A stretch of DNA of 60,965 nucleotides from Haloarculaceae archaeon H-GB1-1 (GTDB taxonomy: Archaea > Halobacteriota > Halobacteria > Halobacteriales > Haloarculaceae). Location of the stretch: assembly GCA_029688825.1 (NCBI GenBank), contig JARUKX010000020.1, positions 1 through 60,965 on the forward strand, written 5' to 3'. The notes under the pieces were generated by a model. That model saw only the letters and a list, made by a program, of their open reading frames with translations, was not told the origin of the DNA and searched no databases. Each line of letters opens with the position of its first letter. Position 1 is the first letter of the stretch. Of this stretch, positions 34,718-42,754 are shown in pieces. A program made the position numbers and the translations under genes.

Positions 34718-35317
34718 ATGGCTGACAGAGAGTGCGAACATTGTGGTGAGACATTTCGGACCCTAACCAAACTCCGGCTGCACGATTGTCCTGACGAAGG
34801 CGGGCTCGTCGACGATGTATTCCTTCCGGAACCGGATCCATCAAAACTCCCAACCCGAGTTTTAGAAAAAGACGAATTCGAGGAACTGAAGAGCGATTCA
34901 CGGGTTAACCGTGTAGTCAAAATGATTGACACCCCTCTACCAGGAGATGCTGAAACCATCTCCTTTGTCATCGATATAGATGGCTACACCTATGGCCTGC
35001 ATTGCGATCATGATACCTCTGACTGGAAGATCGTCGCTGAGGGGGCCGATTTTGACCAGGTTAAGAAAGAGCACTCAGAATGGGTAAATAACGATATTGC
35101 CGAGGTGACAGGGGGTGCCCCTGATTCAGAAAATAGTGAAATCACGGTTCCTAACACAATCACAACTGACTGTGATATGTGTGAAGACTCTCACGAATTA
35201 ACTGCCGAACCTGATGGCTTCCCAGCCACTATGGGATTCATTGAGTATGAGGGAATGTGTGAAGAAACGGGCCATCCGATAATCGTGACAAAGAATCCAG
35301 ATGAGTTGATCAGTTAG
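34718..35317 (+). CDS. C2H2 zinc-finger protein of element 1
   Basis: A 199-residue acidic protein. The N-terminus has a classical C2H2-like finger, CEHCGETFRTLTKLRLHDC, with Cys instead of the second His. The C-terminal part has another metal-site-like set (CDMCEDSHEL and a later Cys-Glu-Glu-Thr-Gly-His). Such fingers are frequent on haloarchaeal plasmids and viruses. The middle contains a beta-rich block, VIDIDGYTYGLHCDHDTSDW. It overlaps the convergent repressor gene by four bases. Confidence 0.6.
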   Translation: MADRECEHCGETFRTLTKLRLHDCPDEGGLVDDVFLPEPDPSKLPTRVLEKDEFEELKSDSRVNRVVKMIDTPLPGDAETISFVIDIDGYTYGLHCDHDTSDWKIVAEGADFDQVKKEHSEWVNNDIAEVTGGAPDSENSEITVPNTITTDCDMCEDSHELTAEPDGFPATMGFIEYEGMCEETGHPIIVTKNPDELIS

Positions 35318-35766
35318 TTCTTATCGTTTTCCTGTTTCAATCGTTCTTCTGCACGCTCAAAGGCTACACTTAGAAGATCATCATCCTCTTCGGCTTCATG
35401 ATCCTGATCTTGTAACTTCTCATACTCTTCCTCGACCTCCCGATGGTACTCTTCCAGGCTGACACCCAAATCTCTCTGAATCATCTTTCGCTCTGTCACA
35501 TCCAGCCGTCTATATCTGTACTTCTCTCCATCTATGGAATCCCAAACTAATCTACCTTCATCGGTTATTCTGTATTTCCCTCGATCTATCTTCTCAACTA
35601 ACTCTCCCGCTTGGAGTGAATTAATTCGGTTTGAGACTCCTTTCCTTGACCGGCCGATATTCTCTGAAATGATGGAGGGAGTTAGAACGAGCCCGCTACT
35701 CAGAACTTCTAAAATTTCCTTGTCCATATCCGTAAGCCAATCTGGCACCGGATCTCTGTCGGTCAT
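35314..35766 (-). CDS. Winged-helix repressor (phiH1 repressor-like)
   Basis: A 150-residue protein. The N-terminal 75 residues form a winged helix: WLTDMDKEILEVLSSGLVLT, the recognition helix IGRSRKGVSNRINSLQAGEL, and wing KIDRGKYRITDEGRLV. The C-terminal half is a charged coiled coil suited to dimerisation. I start at ATG 35764-35766, 30 bases after a CTTTTAAC box, rather than the ATG at 35787, which is too close to that box. It is divergent from the integrase operon, whose promoter region carries repeated AGCTATCC boxes, its probable operators. Confidence 0.7.
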   Translation of the reverse strand: MTDRDPVPDWLTDMDKEILEVLSSGLVLTPSIISENIGRSRKGVSNRINSLQAGELVEKIDRGKYRITDEGRLVWDSIDGEKYRYRRLDVTERKMIQRDLGVSLEEYHREVEEEYEKLQDQDHEAEEDDDLLSVAFERAEERLKQENDKN

Positions 35767-35823
35767 ATCAACCGGATTGTGTCCCATTGGTTAAAAGGTA
35801 CGCCGAATTACGGACCATCAGTC

Positions 35824-35903
35824 AGCTATCCCCATTTCGTGTTCCCTAATTAGGGATAGCTTTATAGCCATAGCTGAAAAGGTGTGAATAGATGAAGCTA
35901 TCC
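35824..35903. promoter_or_regulatory. Integrase promoter with operator-like repeats
   Basis: AGCTATCCC at 35824-35832 and its inverse GGGATAGCT at 35853-35861 form an inverted repeat. Between them is the perfect palindrome CCCTAATTAGGG (35844-35855). A third AGCTATCC lies at 35896-35903. The TATA box CTTTATAG (about 35860-35867) overlaps the second arm and is about 28 bases from the leader-peptide ATG 35892. Binding here by the neighbouring winged-helix protein would occlude the promoter. Confidence 0.65.
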
Positions 35904-35990
35904 GGCACACTCGTTCGACCCACCTGGGGATCAGCCCGTCGACTAAGAGCAGCGGCAGATCAACCGAAGTGCTCGGGGTGGGCGAGATGA
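35892..35990 (+). CDS. 32-residue leader peptide coupled to the integrase
   Basis: ATG 35892 starts MKLSGTLVRPTWGSARRL and ends at TGA 35988-35990, whose TGA overlaps the integrase ATG (35987-35989) as ATGA. The TATA spacing points to the leader ATG, not the integrase ATG, as the leaderless start. Thus the integrase would be translated only by coupling through this peptide. The peptide is basic and Trp-containing with no known domain. Confidence 0.5.
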   Translation: MKLSGTLVRPTWGSARRLRAAADQPKCSGWAR

Positions 35991-37063
35991 CTGACGACTT
36001 GGAGCCACTGGCTCCGCGTCAGGCTCTGGAGATGTGGATTGACCGGCAGAAAGCGGAGAAAGCCGACGAGACAGTCCAAAGCTACAGATACCGAGTTCGT
36101 CAGTTCGTCGACTGGCTTGACGACCAGGGCATAAATAACCTCAACGACCTCACTGGTCGCGATGTATTCCGGTACGACTCTGCCCGGCGCGCTGACGGAC
36201 TGAGCAAAAACGCACTGAATACGCAACTCGGGACGATCAAGCTCTTTCTGGATTTCTGTGTCGACGTAGAAGCCGTACCGCCAGTTCTTCCGGCTAAAGT
36301 CGATATACCCACTCTCTCGAAAGCCGAACGAGCGAACGAAGAGAAGCTATCATCAAACCGGGCAGATTCGATTCTCCAACAACTCGAACAGTTCGACTAT
36401 GCCAGCCGCGACCATACGATGTTCGCGCTTGCGTGGCACACTGGCGCCCGGCTCGGTGCGCTTCGCTCCCTCGATATCAACGACTGCTATCTCACTGAGA
36501 ACGACCTCGACCGGCTCGCACACCAGGACGGACTTGAGGAAGAGGAGCTAGCTGATTTCGACGTTCCGTTCATCTACTTTCGACACCGGCCAGATACCGA
36601 CACTCCACTCAAGAACAAGGAGGACGGTGAGCGTCCAGTCGGCCTTTCGGAAGAGATCGGCCAGCTCCTCCAGGACTACATCGACGTGACCCGCGTCGAG
36701 GCCGAGGACGAACACGGTCGCAAACCGCTGTTCTCCAGCAAACGGGGAACTGGTCGAATGTCGAAGGGGGCCATTCGCTCCCGGTTCAATATCATCACCC
36801 AGCCGTGTCGATACGGCACCTGTCCACACGACCGCGACACCGACACCTGCGAGGCACTGGAACACGGGTACGAATCTCGGTGCCCGTCTGCTCGTTCTCC
36901 ACATCGAATCCGTACTGGCTCGATCACGCATCACCGGGATGAAGGCTGGCCGCCGGAGGTGCTTGCCGAACGTGTGAACGCCACTCCTGAGGTCATTCGC
37001 ACACACTACGACCAGCCCGACCTCCTCAAGCGGATGGAGTCGCGTCGGAGCTACCTCGACTAA
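35987..37063 (+). CDS. int: Tyrosine recombinase / integrase
   Basis: A 358-residue integrase. The N-terminal SAM-like core-binding domain (about 5-110) has YRYRVRQFVDWLDDQGINNL. The catalytic residues are all present: Arg in HTGARLGALRSLDI, Lys-bearing DTPLKNKEDGERPVGLS, HxxR in SPHRIRTGS, His in THHRDEGWPPEVL and the nucleophile Tyr in IRTHYDQPDLL. A CxxxxC/H-type insertion (CRYGTCPHDRDTDTC) is typical of haloarchaeal integrases. It ends 61 bases before attachment copy 2 and should excise element 1. By sequence similarity it may also act on the element 2 sites. Confidence 0.93.
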   Translation: MTDDLEPLAPRQALEMWIDRQKAEKADETVQSYRYRVRQFVDWLDDQGINNLNDLTGRDVFRYDSARRADGLSKNALNTQLGTIKLFLDFCVDVEAVPPVLPAKVDIPTLSKAERANEEKLSSNRADSILQQLEQFDYASRDHTMFALAWHTGARLGALRSLDINDCYLTENDLDRLAHQDGLEEEELADFDVPFIYFRHRPDTDTPLKNKEDGERPVGLSEEIGQLLQDYIDVTRVEAEDEHGRKPLFSSKRGTGRMSKGAIRSRFNIITQPCRYGTCPHDRDTDTCEALEHGYESRCPSARSPHRIRTGSITHHRDEGWPPEVLAERVNATPEVIRTHYDQPDLLKRMESRRSYLD

Positions 37064-37124
37064 TCCCTAACATCACAATGAGATTCAATCTACGTATTCA
37101 CGGCTCCAAGACTGAATCGCGGCT

Positions 37125-37139
37125 CTCGGCGGTCCCACT
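37125..37139 (+). repeat. Attachment-site direct repeat, copy 2 (junction of elements 1 and 2)
   Basis: CTCGGCGGTCCCACT, identical over 15 bases to the tRNA-Pro end. It shares TCTCGGCGGTCCCACT (16 bases) with the tRNA and CTCGGCGGTCCCACTT (16 bases) with copy 3. Confidence 0.9.
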
Positions 37140-37231
37140 TCAATTCTGTCTGGATGGAAATTATCAGCAGTACAGCACTCAGCTAACCAAATTCCACATC
37201 GTTTTCGACTGGTTTAAATACCTCCGTTTAA

Positions 37232-37435
37232 GTGTGGGGGGTCGGCTTGATTTCCGACATCAGCGGAGCGGAACAAACTCCCATCGTTTGCGAATTCTGT
37301 GGGTTCGAGATCGATGGCATCGACACGAGCGCGACATCCTCCGCCGCCGAGGTGACCGACCTTGGCGAGTTCGCGACCGACGGAGGTGTCGAGGAGCGGA
37401 ACTCGATGCGGTCCGCCGGAGGTGACGGCGAGTGA
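37232..37435 (+). CDS. Small CxxC protein preceding DUF7845
   Basis: A 67-residue protein with a single CEFCGFEIDGID motif, acidic otherwise. GTG 37232 follows a GGTTTAAATACC promoter box (about 37211-37222). Its TGA overlaps the GTG of the DUF7845 gene (GTGA), so the two are coupled. Haloarchaeal proviruses often pair such a zinc-knuckle protein with DUF7845. Function unknown. Confidence 0.5.
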   Translation: MWGVGLISDISGAEQTPIVCEFCGFEIDGIDTSATSSAAEVTDLGEFATDGGVEERNSMRSAGGDGE

Positions 37436-39026
37436 CCCAGGTCGAGCCCGCGACCCACGAACTCGACGCCTGGCTCTACTACGGGCCCGTCGACGGCGGA
37501 CAGAGCCAGGCGACCGACTACGACGGTATCGACTTCTACTACGCCAGCGCGGACCTCTGTATCAACGAGTGTGACGGCTTCCACGAGATCGAAGGCGTCG
37601 ACGTCGATGGTGAGTCCGCCGACCTCCGGCTGAACTACTCCGGGTCCGGCATCGCGCCCCGGGCGTCGGATCCCATCGACGCCGACACGCTCTACGAGTT
37701 CGATTTCCACTTCGACGGCGAGGGTGAGCGAAAGGCGAACTTCAACGTGTCGCCCCGATTCGAGATGATGCACACGCCCAGTGGGGAGTCGTTGTCGTTC
37801 CCGTTCCATCACACGCCTGCGGACTCTGGTGTGACGGTGCATGTCGAGTCCTCGAACATCGCCGTCGACCGACTGCCGGAGTTGGCCTGTATCACGGCTA
37901 TCTCGACGGTCCATTCGACGGCCGGATGACCGCCATCGAGCGGTATCTGCGAATTACTCGCTCGATGAACGAGAAGCTCATCGGTTCGGGCGGGTTGCTT
38001 GATCGGATGGCGATGCTGCTGACCGACCAGGCCGGGACGTCCGGCCACTATCGGTTCGATAACGAGGAGGAGTGCGGCCATCATCACGCGATTCGGCACA
38101 ACTCCGAGACCGCCCGGACGCTTATCTCGCACCATCGGCTAGGCGGCCAGATCAAGACGTATCTGCCGAAGAACCCCGACGAGCACGACGACCCCGACGA
38201 CCCGCTGTACCATCCGAAGGTCGGGACGAAACTCATCAAGAAGCGCAACGCTGGTGGGTCCGTGGCCTGGCGTGATCGTCACGACGTGATCCGTGAACTC
38301 GACGAGCGGCTGTTGTCGGTTCTCTCCTGGGCTGGTGTTCCCACGGAGGCTGGCGGGACGACCTACGTTCCCGACTGGCATTTCGACGCCCAAGCCGCCG
38401 ACGATCCGGTCGCGCTCCATGCTGATCCGCTGCCTCAACTCGAAGCCCGGCAGGAGCACCTGCTGATGACCTGTCTCCGGGACATGACGCCCGCCGATCA
38501 GAACCTCACCGAGACGCTGGCGACCGAGGGCGGGATGCACGCTGACGACCTCTCCGACGAAACCGGGTTGTCGGTCTCGACGATCTACCGGATGCTTCAG
38601 CGCCTCGAAGGCGTCGTCGAGAGTGACAACGGCCACGTTCAGTTCGTCTCCCAGAAGATTCGCGAGGAGGTTCGCGGCCTCGTCGAGTCCGCCGAGCACG
38701 CCATCGAGAGTATCGCCGACCGCGTCAGCCAGCTGGTGGACATGGAGCGCCGACAGTCCGCGTCCTCGGCGTTCGACACCTGGATCGCGAAGTACGGCGC
38801 CGAGGTCGACTGGCCCGACCACGACGGTGGCACCGTCCAAATCCGTCTCGATACCGTGCTCTCGAAGCTCAAGAGTCTCGATGGCCCACATCCGCGTGAG
38901 GTCATCGCCGAGATGTTCGCCGCATGGGAGCGTGACGGTCGTCGTGGGAGTGTCCTCGACGGCGCCGAGATCGAGGCGACGATCCGCGGCGAGGGTCGAA
39001 AGACCGTGGTCGCGACCCCACCGTAG
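37432..39026 (+). pseudogene. DUF7845 protein, frameshifted
   Basis: One ancestral protein of about 530 residues split by a single frameshift near 37870-37890. The first frame (37432 onward) runs through LDAWLYYGPVDGGQSQATDY and NVSPRFEMMHTPSGES to AVDRLPEL. The second frame continues the same protein as VGLYHGYLDGPFDGRMTAIE, then RITRSMNEKLIGSGGLLDRM and a winged helix (DLSDETGLSVSTIYRMLQRL). The C-terminal part has its own ATG at 37926 and could still be made as a 366-residue product. DUF7845 proteins are found in integrative elements and are uncharacterised. A sequencing error is the simplest alternative. Confidence 0.7.
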
Positions 39027-39096
39027 CGCGCGACAGTTGAGTGGCAACACTACTTCTCGTGACGATTCTTTAAATGTGGTATTGCGGCCGACGCAG

Positions 39097-39540
39097 CTAA
39101 CCCCCGTTTCCGCTGGAGTGTTCTGCGAAACTGTTGATGTTCTTAATGTTTATCTTGCCGGTTCTGTTGCCCTGCCGGTGGGCATACCCCCTTATGTGTG
39201 TGGCTAAGGCCACAAACTCAAAATACACCGTACAGCCGCGGAACGCACACGTTCCAGCCGAAACAGTCGAAACGCACCCTCCGGTGGATTGGCGATCTCG
39301 TTGTTTGTTAGCAGAGTCGGTTTTCCGGGGGAGCACTAACAGAAACATAGCGATGGTCACCAGTTGGAACAGGCCGTCGTCATCTGTGGCAAGTGCGTAG
39401 AGGACACCGGACAAGAGCCCAATCCACAGCGCAGCGAGTATCCATTCTCTGGTAGTCGACTGTTCTCGCGCCCTGTGGCCTATTTCGTTCGAGACTGGGA
39501 CAATACCCCATCTGATCTGACACGTTCGGTTACGTCCACT
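39097..39540 (-). pseudogene. Remnant of a small membrane protein gene
   Basis: The minus strand reads without a stop from about 39540: WGIVPVSNEIGHRAREQSTT, then WILAALWIGLLSGVLYALAT and DDDGLFQLVTIAMFLLVLPR (two membrane segments), then a low-quality tail. No ATG, GTG or promoter is well placed, so this seems to be a decayed two-helix membrane protein. The rest of 39,027-39,619 holds a TTTAAATG box and short frames with no convincing gene. Confidence 0.3.
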
Positions 39541-39619
39541 TCAGCCAGACTCTACAGATCTAATATAGAGCGTTTTTTTCGGCCCACCGGACTGACAGCT
39601 CGTCACGGTTACTGTGGAC

Positions 39620-41308
39620 TCACGTCTCTGGGAGCGCAGCGCTATATCCGTAGACACCACTCGACGTTACGACGTACATGATACCCTGTCCATACAGCAT
39701 CGAGGCGAATCCGTTATCACGACTGAGTGGTTCGGGTAGCGAAATCTCGGACTCTGGTACTGCCGCCCCGCGAGCAATATTGGTCACATAGAATTCCTCT
39801 TTCCCGACGCCATAGATTCGAAGTGGGTGGAGCGGGGAGAGCGCCCGACCGTTACGCTCGCCGAGAGACCCACCCATCTCTTGTCCTGAATTGGTCTCGA
39901 TGATTGCGAGGCCTTGATTGGATGGCACCATCACGTATCCCTGCCTGACGAAGAGCTGTCCCAGTCCCGGGGGAATAGCGCCCACTACCGTATCCGACGC
40001 TTTCGACACGACCTTGGACCACTGATTCGATCCATCTCCCTCGTTGTAGGCGTGAAGTTCAATCTGATCGTCTTCGATTTCTTCACCGGAATTATAGCTG
40101 CTCACGTATACCGTCCCGTCCGCAACAGCACCGCGTTTGTGCGTTCCGTTACCCGGAGTCTGTTGCCACTCTGGAGTCGTCGTCGAGCCATCCAGCGGAA
40201 ACTTCGAGAGGGGACTCTCACCACCGAAGGTGAATAGCGCATTGTCTCCGACCATCCCGAATACACCTGGAACAGTGCGACGGATCTCGCCAGACTGGCG
40301 TGTGATCTCCGCGACCCCGTCGGCTGTACTGACGTACAGATAGTCGCCTGCCGGGACCAAGTTCGTCCCGTCGACGTTCTGAGCGGGAACACTCAGCTCT
40401 GTCCGCCACTGGTTGGTCCCGTCGACTGATCGTGCGATAACATACATTTTCTCCCGACTCTCCGAAGTAAGTATGTACTCGACGTCGTCGACGATCGCGA
40501 TCTCACTTGGTGGTGTCGATGGGAGGTGCCACGCTTTCTCCCCGGTCCACCGGTCCAATGCCGCTAACGAGTCGATGAGTCCACCGCCGGTCCGCATCCA
40601 GCGGAACATGAGATAGATTTTGTCTTCGGTTATCGCCCGAATCCGGCCGTGCTGTAGTTGGTCGATATCAGGAATCTGGTCCGGTTGCCCGTATGAGAAC
40701 TCAGTGACGAGCGTGGGCTCTGCAATCCGTCCTGTTCCGATACCGACTGCCGGCATTCGCGGTTTCGTTCGACCGGGTGTCCCGAGATGATACGGCGTGT
40801 CCTGTAACTGAAGATCTACAACACCGACTTGTTTGCCGTTGATTGTCAGATCATATACCTGGTTTGCCGGCATGACCCGTCGGCCGCTGAAGCTGACGGG
40901 TTTCTCTGTCGACGGAATCTCGACTGGAGGGGAGCTATTCTCATCTGGACCCTCCGCCCCCCCTCGATCAACTTCGATAGCGATCTGTGACTCCCCGACT
41001 TTGACGACCGGATCGAACGTCTCCGCTTGCTCATGCTGGTTTTCTACTGAGATTCCAACATTTACGATTCCCTTAGAATCGGACTCGCGACCGGCGATAA
41101 TCACGCCAGTAGTCGCCGAAACATCCAGTTGACTGTGAATCTCTGCTGGTTCGTCCTGTTGCGGACTCGGAGTTCCGTCCTGTGGAGAACCCTGAGTCAT
41201 CGTCCCGGAACTGTTTCCATCTTGACTTTCTAGCCGTCCACATCCGGCCAGGGAACCTGCTGCAATCGATGAGAGAGAAAGAATCGTTCGTCTAGTGAAC
41301 TGACGCAT
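39620..41308 (-). CDS. Exported lipoprotein with PQQ-type beta-propeller repeats
   Basis: A 562-residue Tat lipoprotein. The N-terminus FTRRTILSLSSIAAGSLAGC has a twin-arginine motif and a lipobox with Cys23. A Ser/Gln/Pro-rich linker (about 25-55) leads to a beta domain and a propeller of PQQ-like strands (ALDRWTGEKAWHLPST, VPAGDYLYVSTADGVAEI, AVADGTVYVSSYNSG). It would sit on the outer face of the membrane. The ligand is unknown. It is cargo of element 2 and shares its architecture with the second lipoprotein at 42755. Confidence 0.75.
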   Translation of the reverse strand: MRQFTRRTILSLSSIAAGSLAGCGRLESQDGNSSGTMTQGSPQDGTPSPQQDEPAEIHSQLDVSATTGVIIAGRESDSKGIVNVGISVENQHEQAETFDPVVKVGESQIAIEVDRGGAEGPDENSSPPVEIPSTEKPVSFSGRRVMPANQVYDLTINGKQVGVVDLQLQDTPYHLGTPGRTKPRMPAVGIGTGRIAEPTLVTEFSYGQPDQIPDIDQLQHGRIRAITEDKIYLMFRWMRTGGGLIDSLAALDRWTGEKAWHLPSTPPSEIAIVDDVEYILTSESREKMYVIARSVDGTNQWRTELSVPAQNVDGTNLVPAGDYLYVSTADGVAEITRQSGEIRRTVPGVFGMVGDNALFTFGGESPLSKFPLDGSTTTPEWQQTPGNGTHKRGAVADGTVYVSSYNSGEEIEDDQIELHAYNEGDGSNQWSKVVSKASDTVVGAIPPGLGQLFVRQGYVMVPSNQGLAIIETNSGQEMGGSLGERNGRALSPLHPLRIYGVGKEEFYVTNIARGAAVPESEISLPEPLSRDNGFASMLYGQGIMYVVTSSGVYGYSAALPET

Positions 41309-41376
41309 AAGTGATGATGATTTAAGTAGGGATAAATTTGTTATGAAAATTGCTCACTCGTAGCACATTGTTAATC

Positions 41377-42258
41377 TCACAACGTCGCTTGAACAGCGTG
41401 TCTGAGAGCGTTTCGGCCGGGTTTTCGAAACAGTTCTCGACTTAGTTGGAACGCTCTGAGATACTGTGTCAATTTGTCTTTGGAGATACCTCGGTGGGGG
41501 GAGAGCCACCGTCGCACCTGCGACGCGTGGCTCTCAGAAGTATTGGCGTGCACCTCGTCATGGGCGAATTCGGCATCGCCGTGGACGACGTATTCGCGGT
41601 TTAATGCGTCGTGCTCTTAGAGCGGTTCATACGCTCGAAAGCCGTCGGTATAGACGGTCAATGACTCCTGGTGGTGGTCAGCCAACAGGAGTCGAATCGT
41701 CGATTCGTCGGCGGCTTTCGCTATAATCATGGACCGCTGTCCAGTCCCGCGATCAGCGATGGTGAACGCAGGTCGCTTGTCCCCATCGTGCGAACCTCGT
41801 CCGTGTGTGGACAGGCCACGCGAGCGCGACGGTTGATCACGCTCGCGGCCTTTCTTCCTGGCAGAGACGTACACTTCGTCGATTTCAACTGGGCCGACGA
41901 GATCGAGGGAAGGCGCATCGAGCGCTCTGCCGAAGCGCTCGATGCGCCGGTGGGGGGTCTTGAGTATCACCTCGATTCCGCACTCTAACTGCCGAAGACT
42001 CGTGTTAAACCGAAGAAACGCATAGATCGTGAACAATCACCGACGGAGTGAAACCTTCGTGTGAGCGAAGATTCCTGTCTTGTCGTTGGACGTTCGGTCG
42101 CAATTCTCACAGAGATACCGCTGAAACACCCTGTAGCTGCCGTTTCTGATCGTGCGGTCAGAACGGCAGCGAGGGCAAGTTACACCGTCAGGCCAGTGAA
42201 CCTGTTAGAGCAGGTCCGCTGCGACCGATTCCGACCCAAACATATCTAGCGGAATCAT
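41377..42258 (-). pseudogene. IS1595-family (ISH4-like) transposase with three in-frame stops
   Basis: A continuous 294-codon frame from ATG 42256-42258 (MIPLDMFGSESVAADLL) to TGA 41377-41379 with three nonsense codons: TAA after AADLL, TGA in VSLRR*LFTIYAF, and TAA in FRAYEPL*EHDAL. The zinc ribbon CPRCRSDRTIRNGSYR...CENC and the DDE region VGPVEIDEVYVSARKKGRER, YTDGFRAY are otherwise intact, with no frameshift. IS1595 transposases of this type are common in haloarchaea. I could not define terminal inverted repeats. Confidence 0.8.
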
Positions 42259-42754
42259 CCGTGTCGGGCACCGCCCACGCGGCGCCTTTGTCCTCTTCGA
42301 ATCCGTAGCTACAACTCAACAGTATCATAATATCCTACATAACAGCACGCTAATCTCGCTGTCACTCCACAGTCAGCTGTGTCTCACATGCGACTCTGCA
42401 GAGCAGGCACTTTTTACAGAAGTCACCAGCACTCAGTTCGCAGTCTCTTTATAGCAGTCGATCCGTGAGAATCGACCCAGAAAGAACCGAACGTCCCATG
42501 ATAGATGTATACTCTGTATCTCGCACCCATTTGGTGACTGTTGGCCCGGAGATTAGTGCTTGTTTGAGAACACCAATCATGCTACAATCTCAGTTTACAC
42601 AATATAGCGTCCGTACTGAGACTACGGAACGGCGATTGCTTCTAAACAGATGACGCATGTCAAATCCAGTCCGTCAGTGCAGCCTCGATACTGAGTGATT
42701 CGCAAAACAGAATTGCCAACCCATTCCCTGAGGTTCTACTTGATCGGATACTGA
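42259..42754. other. Gene-free stretch of element 2
   Basis: About 500 bases with no convincing coding frame on either strand. It probably contains the end of the insertion sequence and old spacer DNA. A few short open frames lack start signals and haloarchaeal codon usage. Confidence 0.4.

Larger units (their letters stand above)
28960..37139. mobile_element. Integrated element 1 (plasmid/provirus-like), apparently complete
   Basis: About 8.2 kb between attachment copies 1 and 2. It carries an HUH-type replication protein with an origin-like array, a DNA methyltransferase and divergent nuclease, three small AT-rich genes, a winged-helix repressor, and an intact tyrosine integrase ending 61 bases before the right repeat. 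No capsid or spike gene is recognised, so an integrating plasmid is as likely as a pleolipovirus-like provirus. Genes between about 31,400 and 35,800 are clearly more AT-rich than the host. Because the integrase reading frame is not interrupted by the attachment site, it should stay functional after integration. Confidence 0.85.

Noticed and set aside
37860-37930. Programmed frameshift in the DUF7845 gene
   Set aside because: No slippery heptamer or obvious stimulatory structure is present, and neighbouring genes of the element are also broken, so simple decay or a sequencing error is more likely.
42465-42653. 62-codon plus-strand frame in element 2
   Set aside because: No promoter, poor codon usage and no recognisable sequence; treated as chance.
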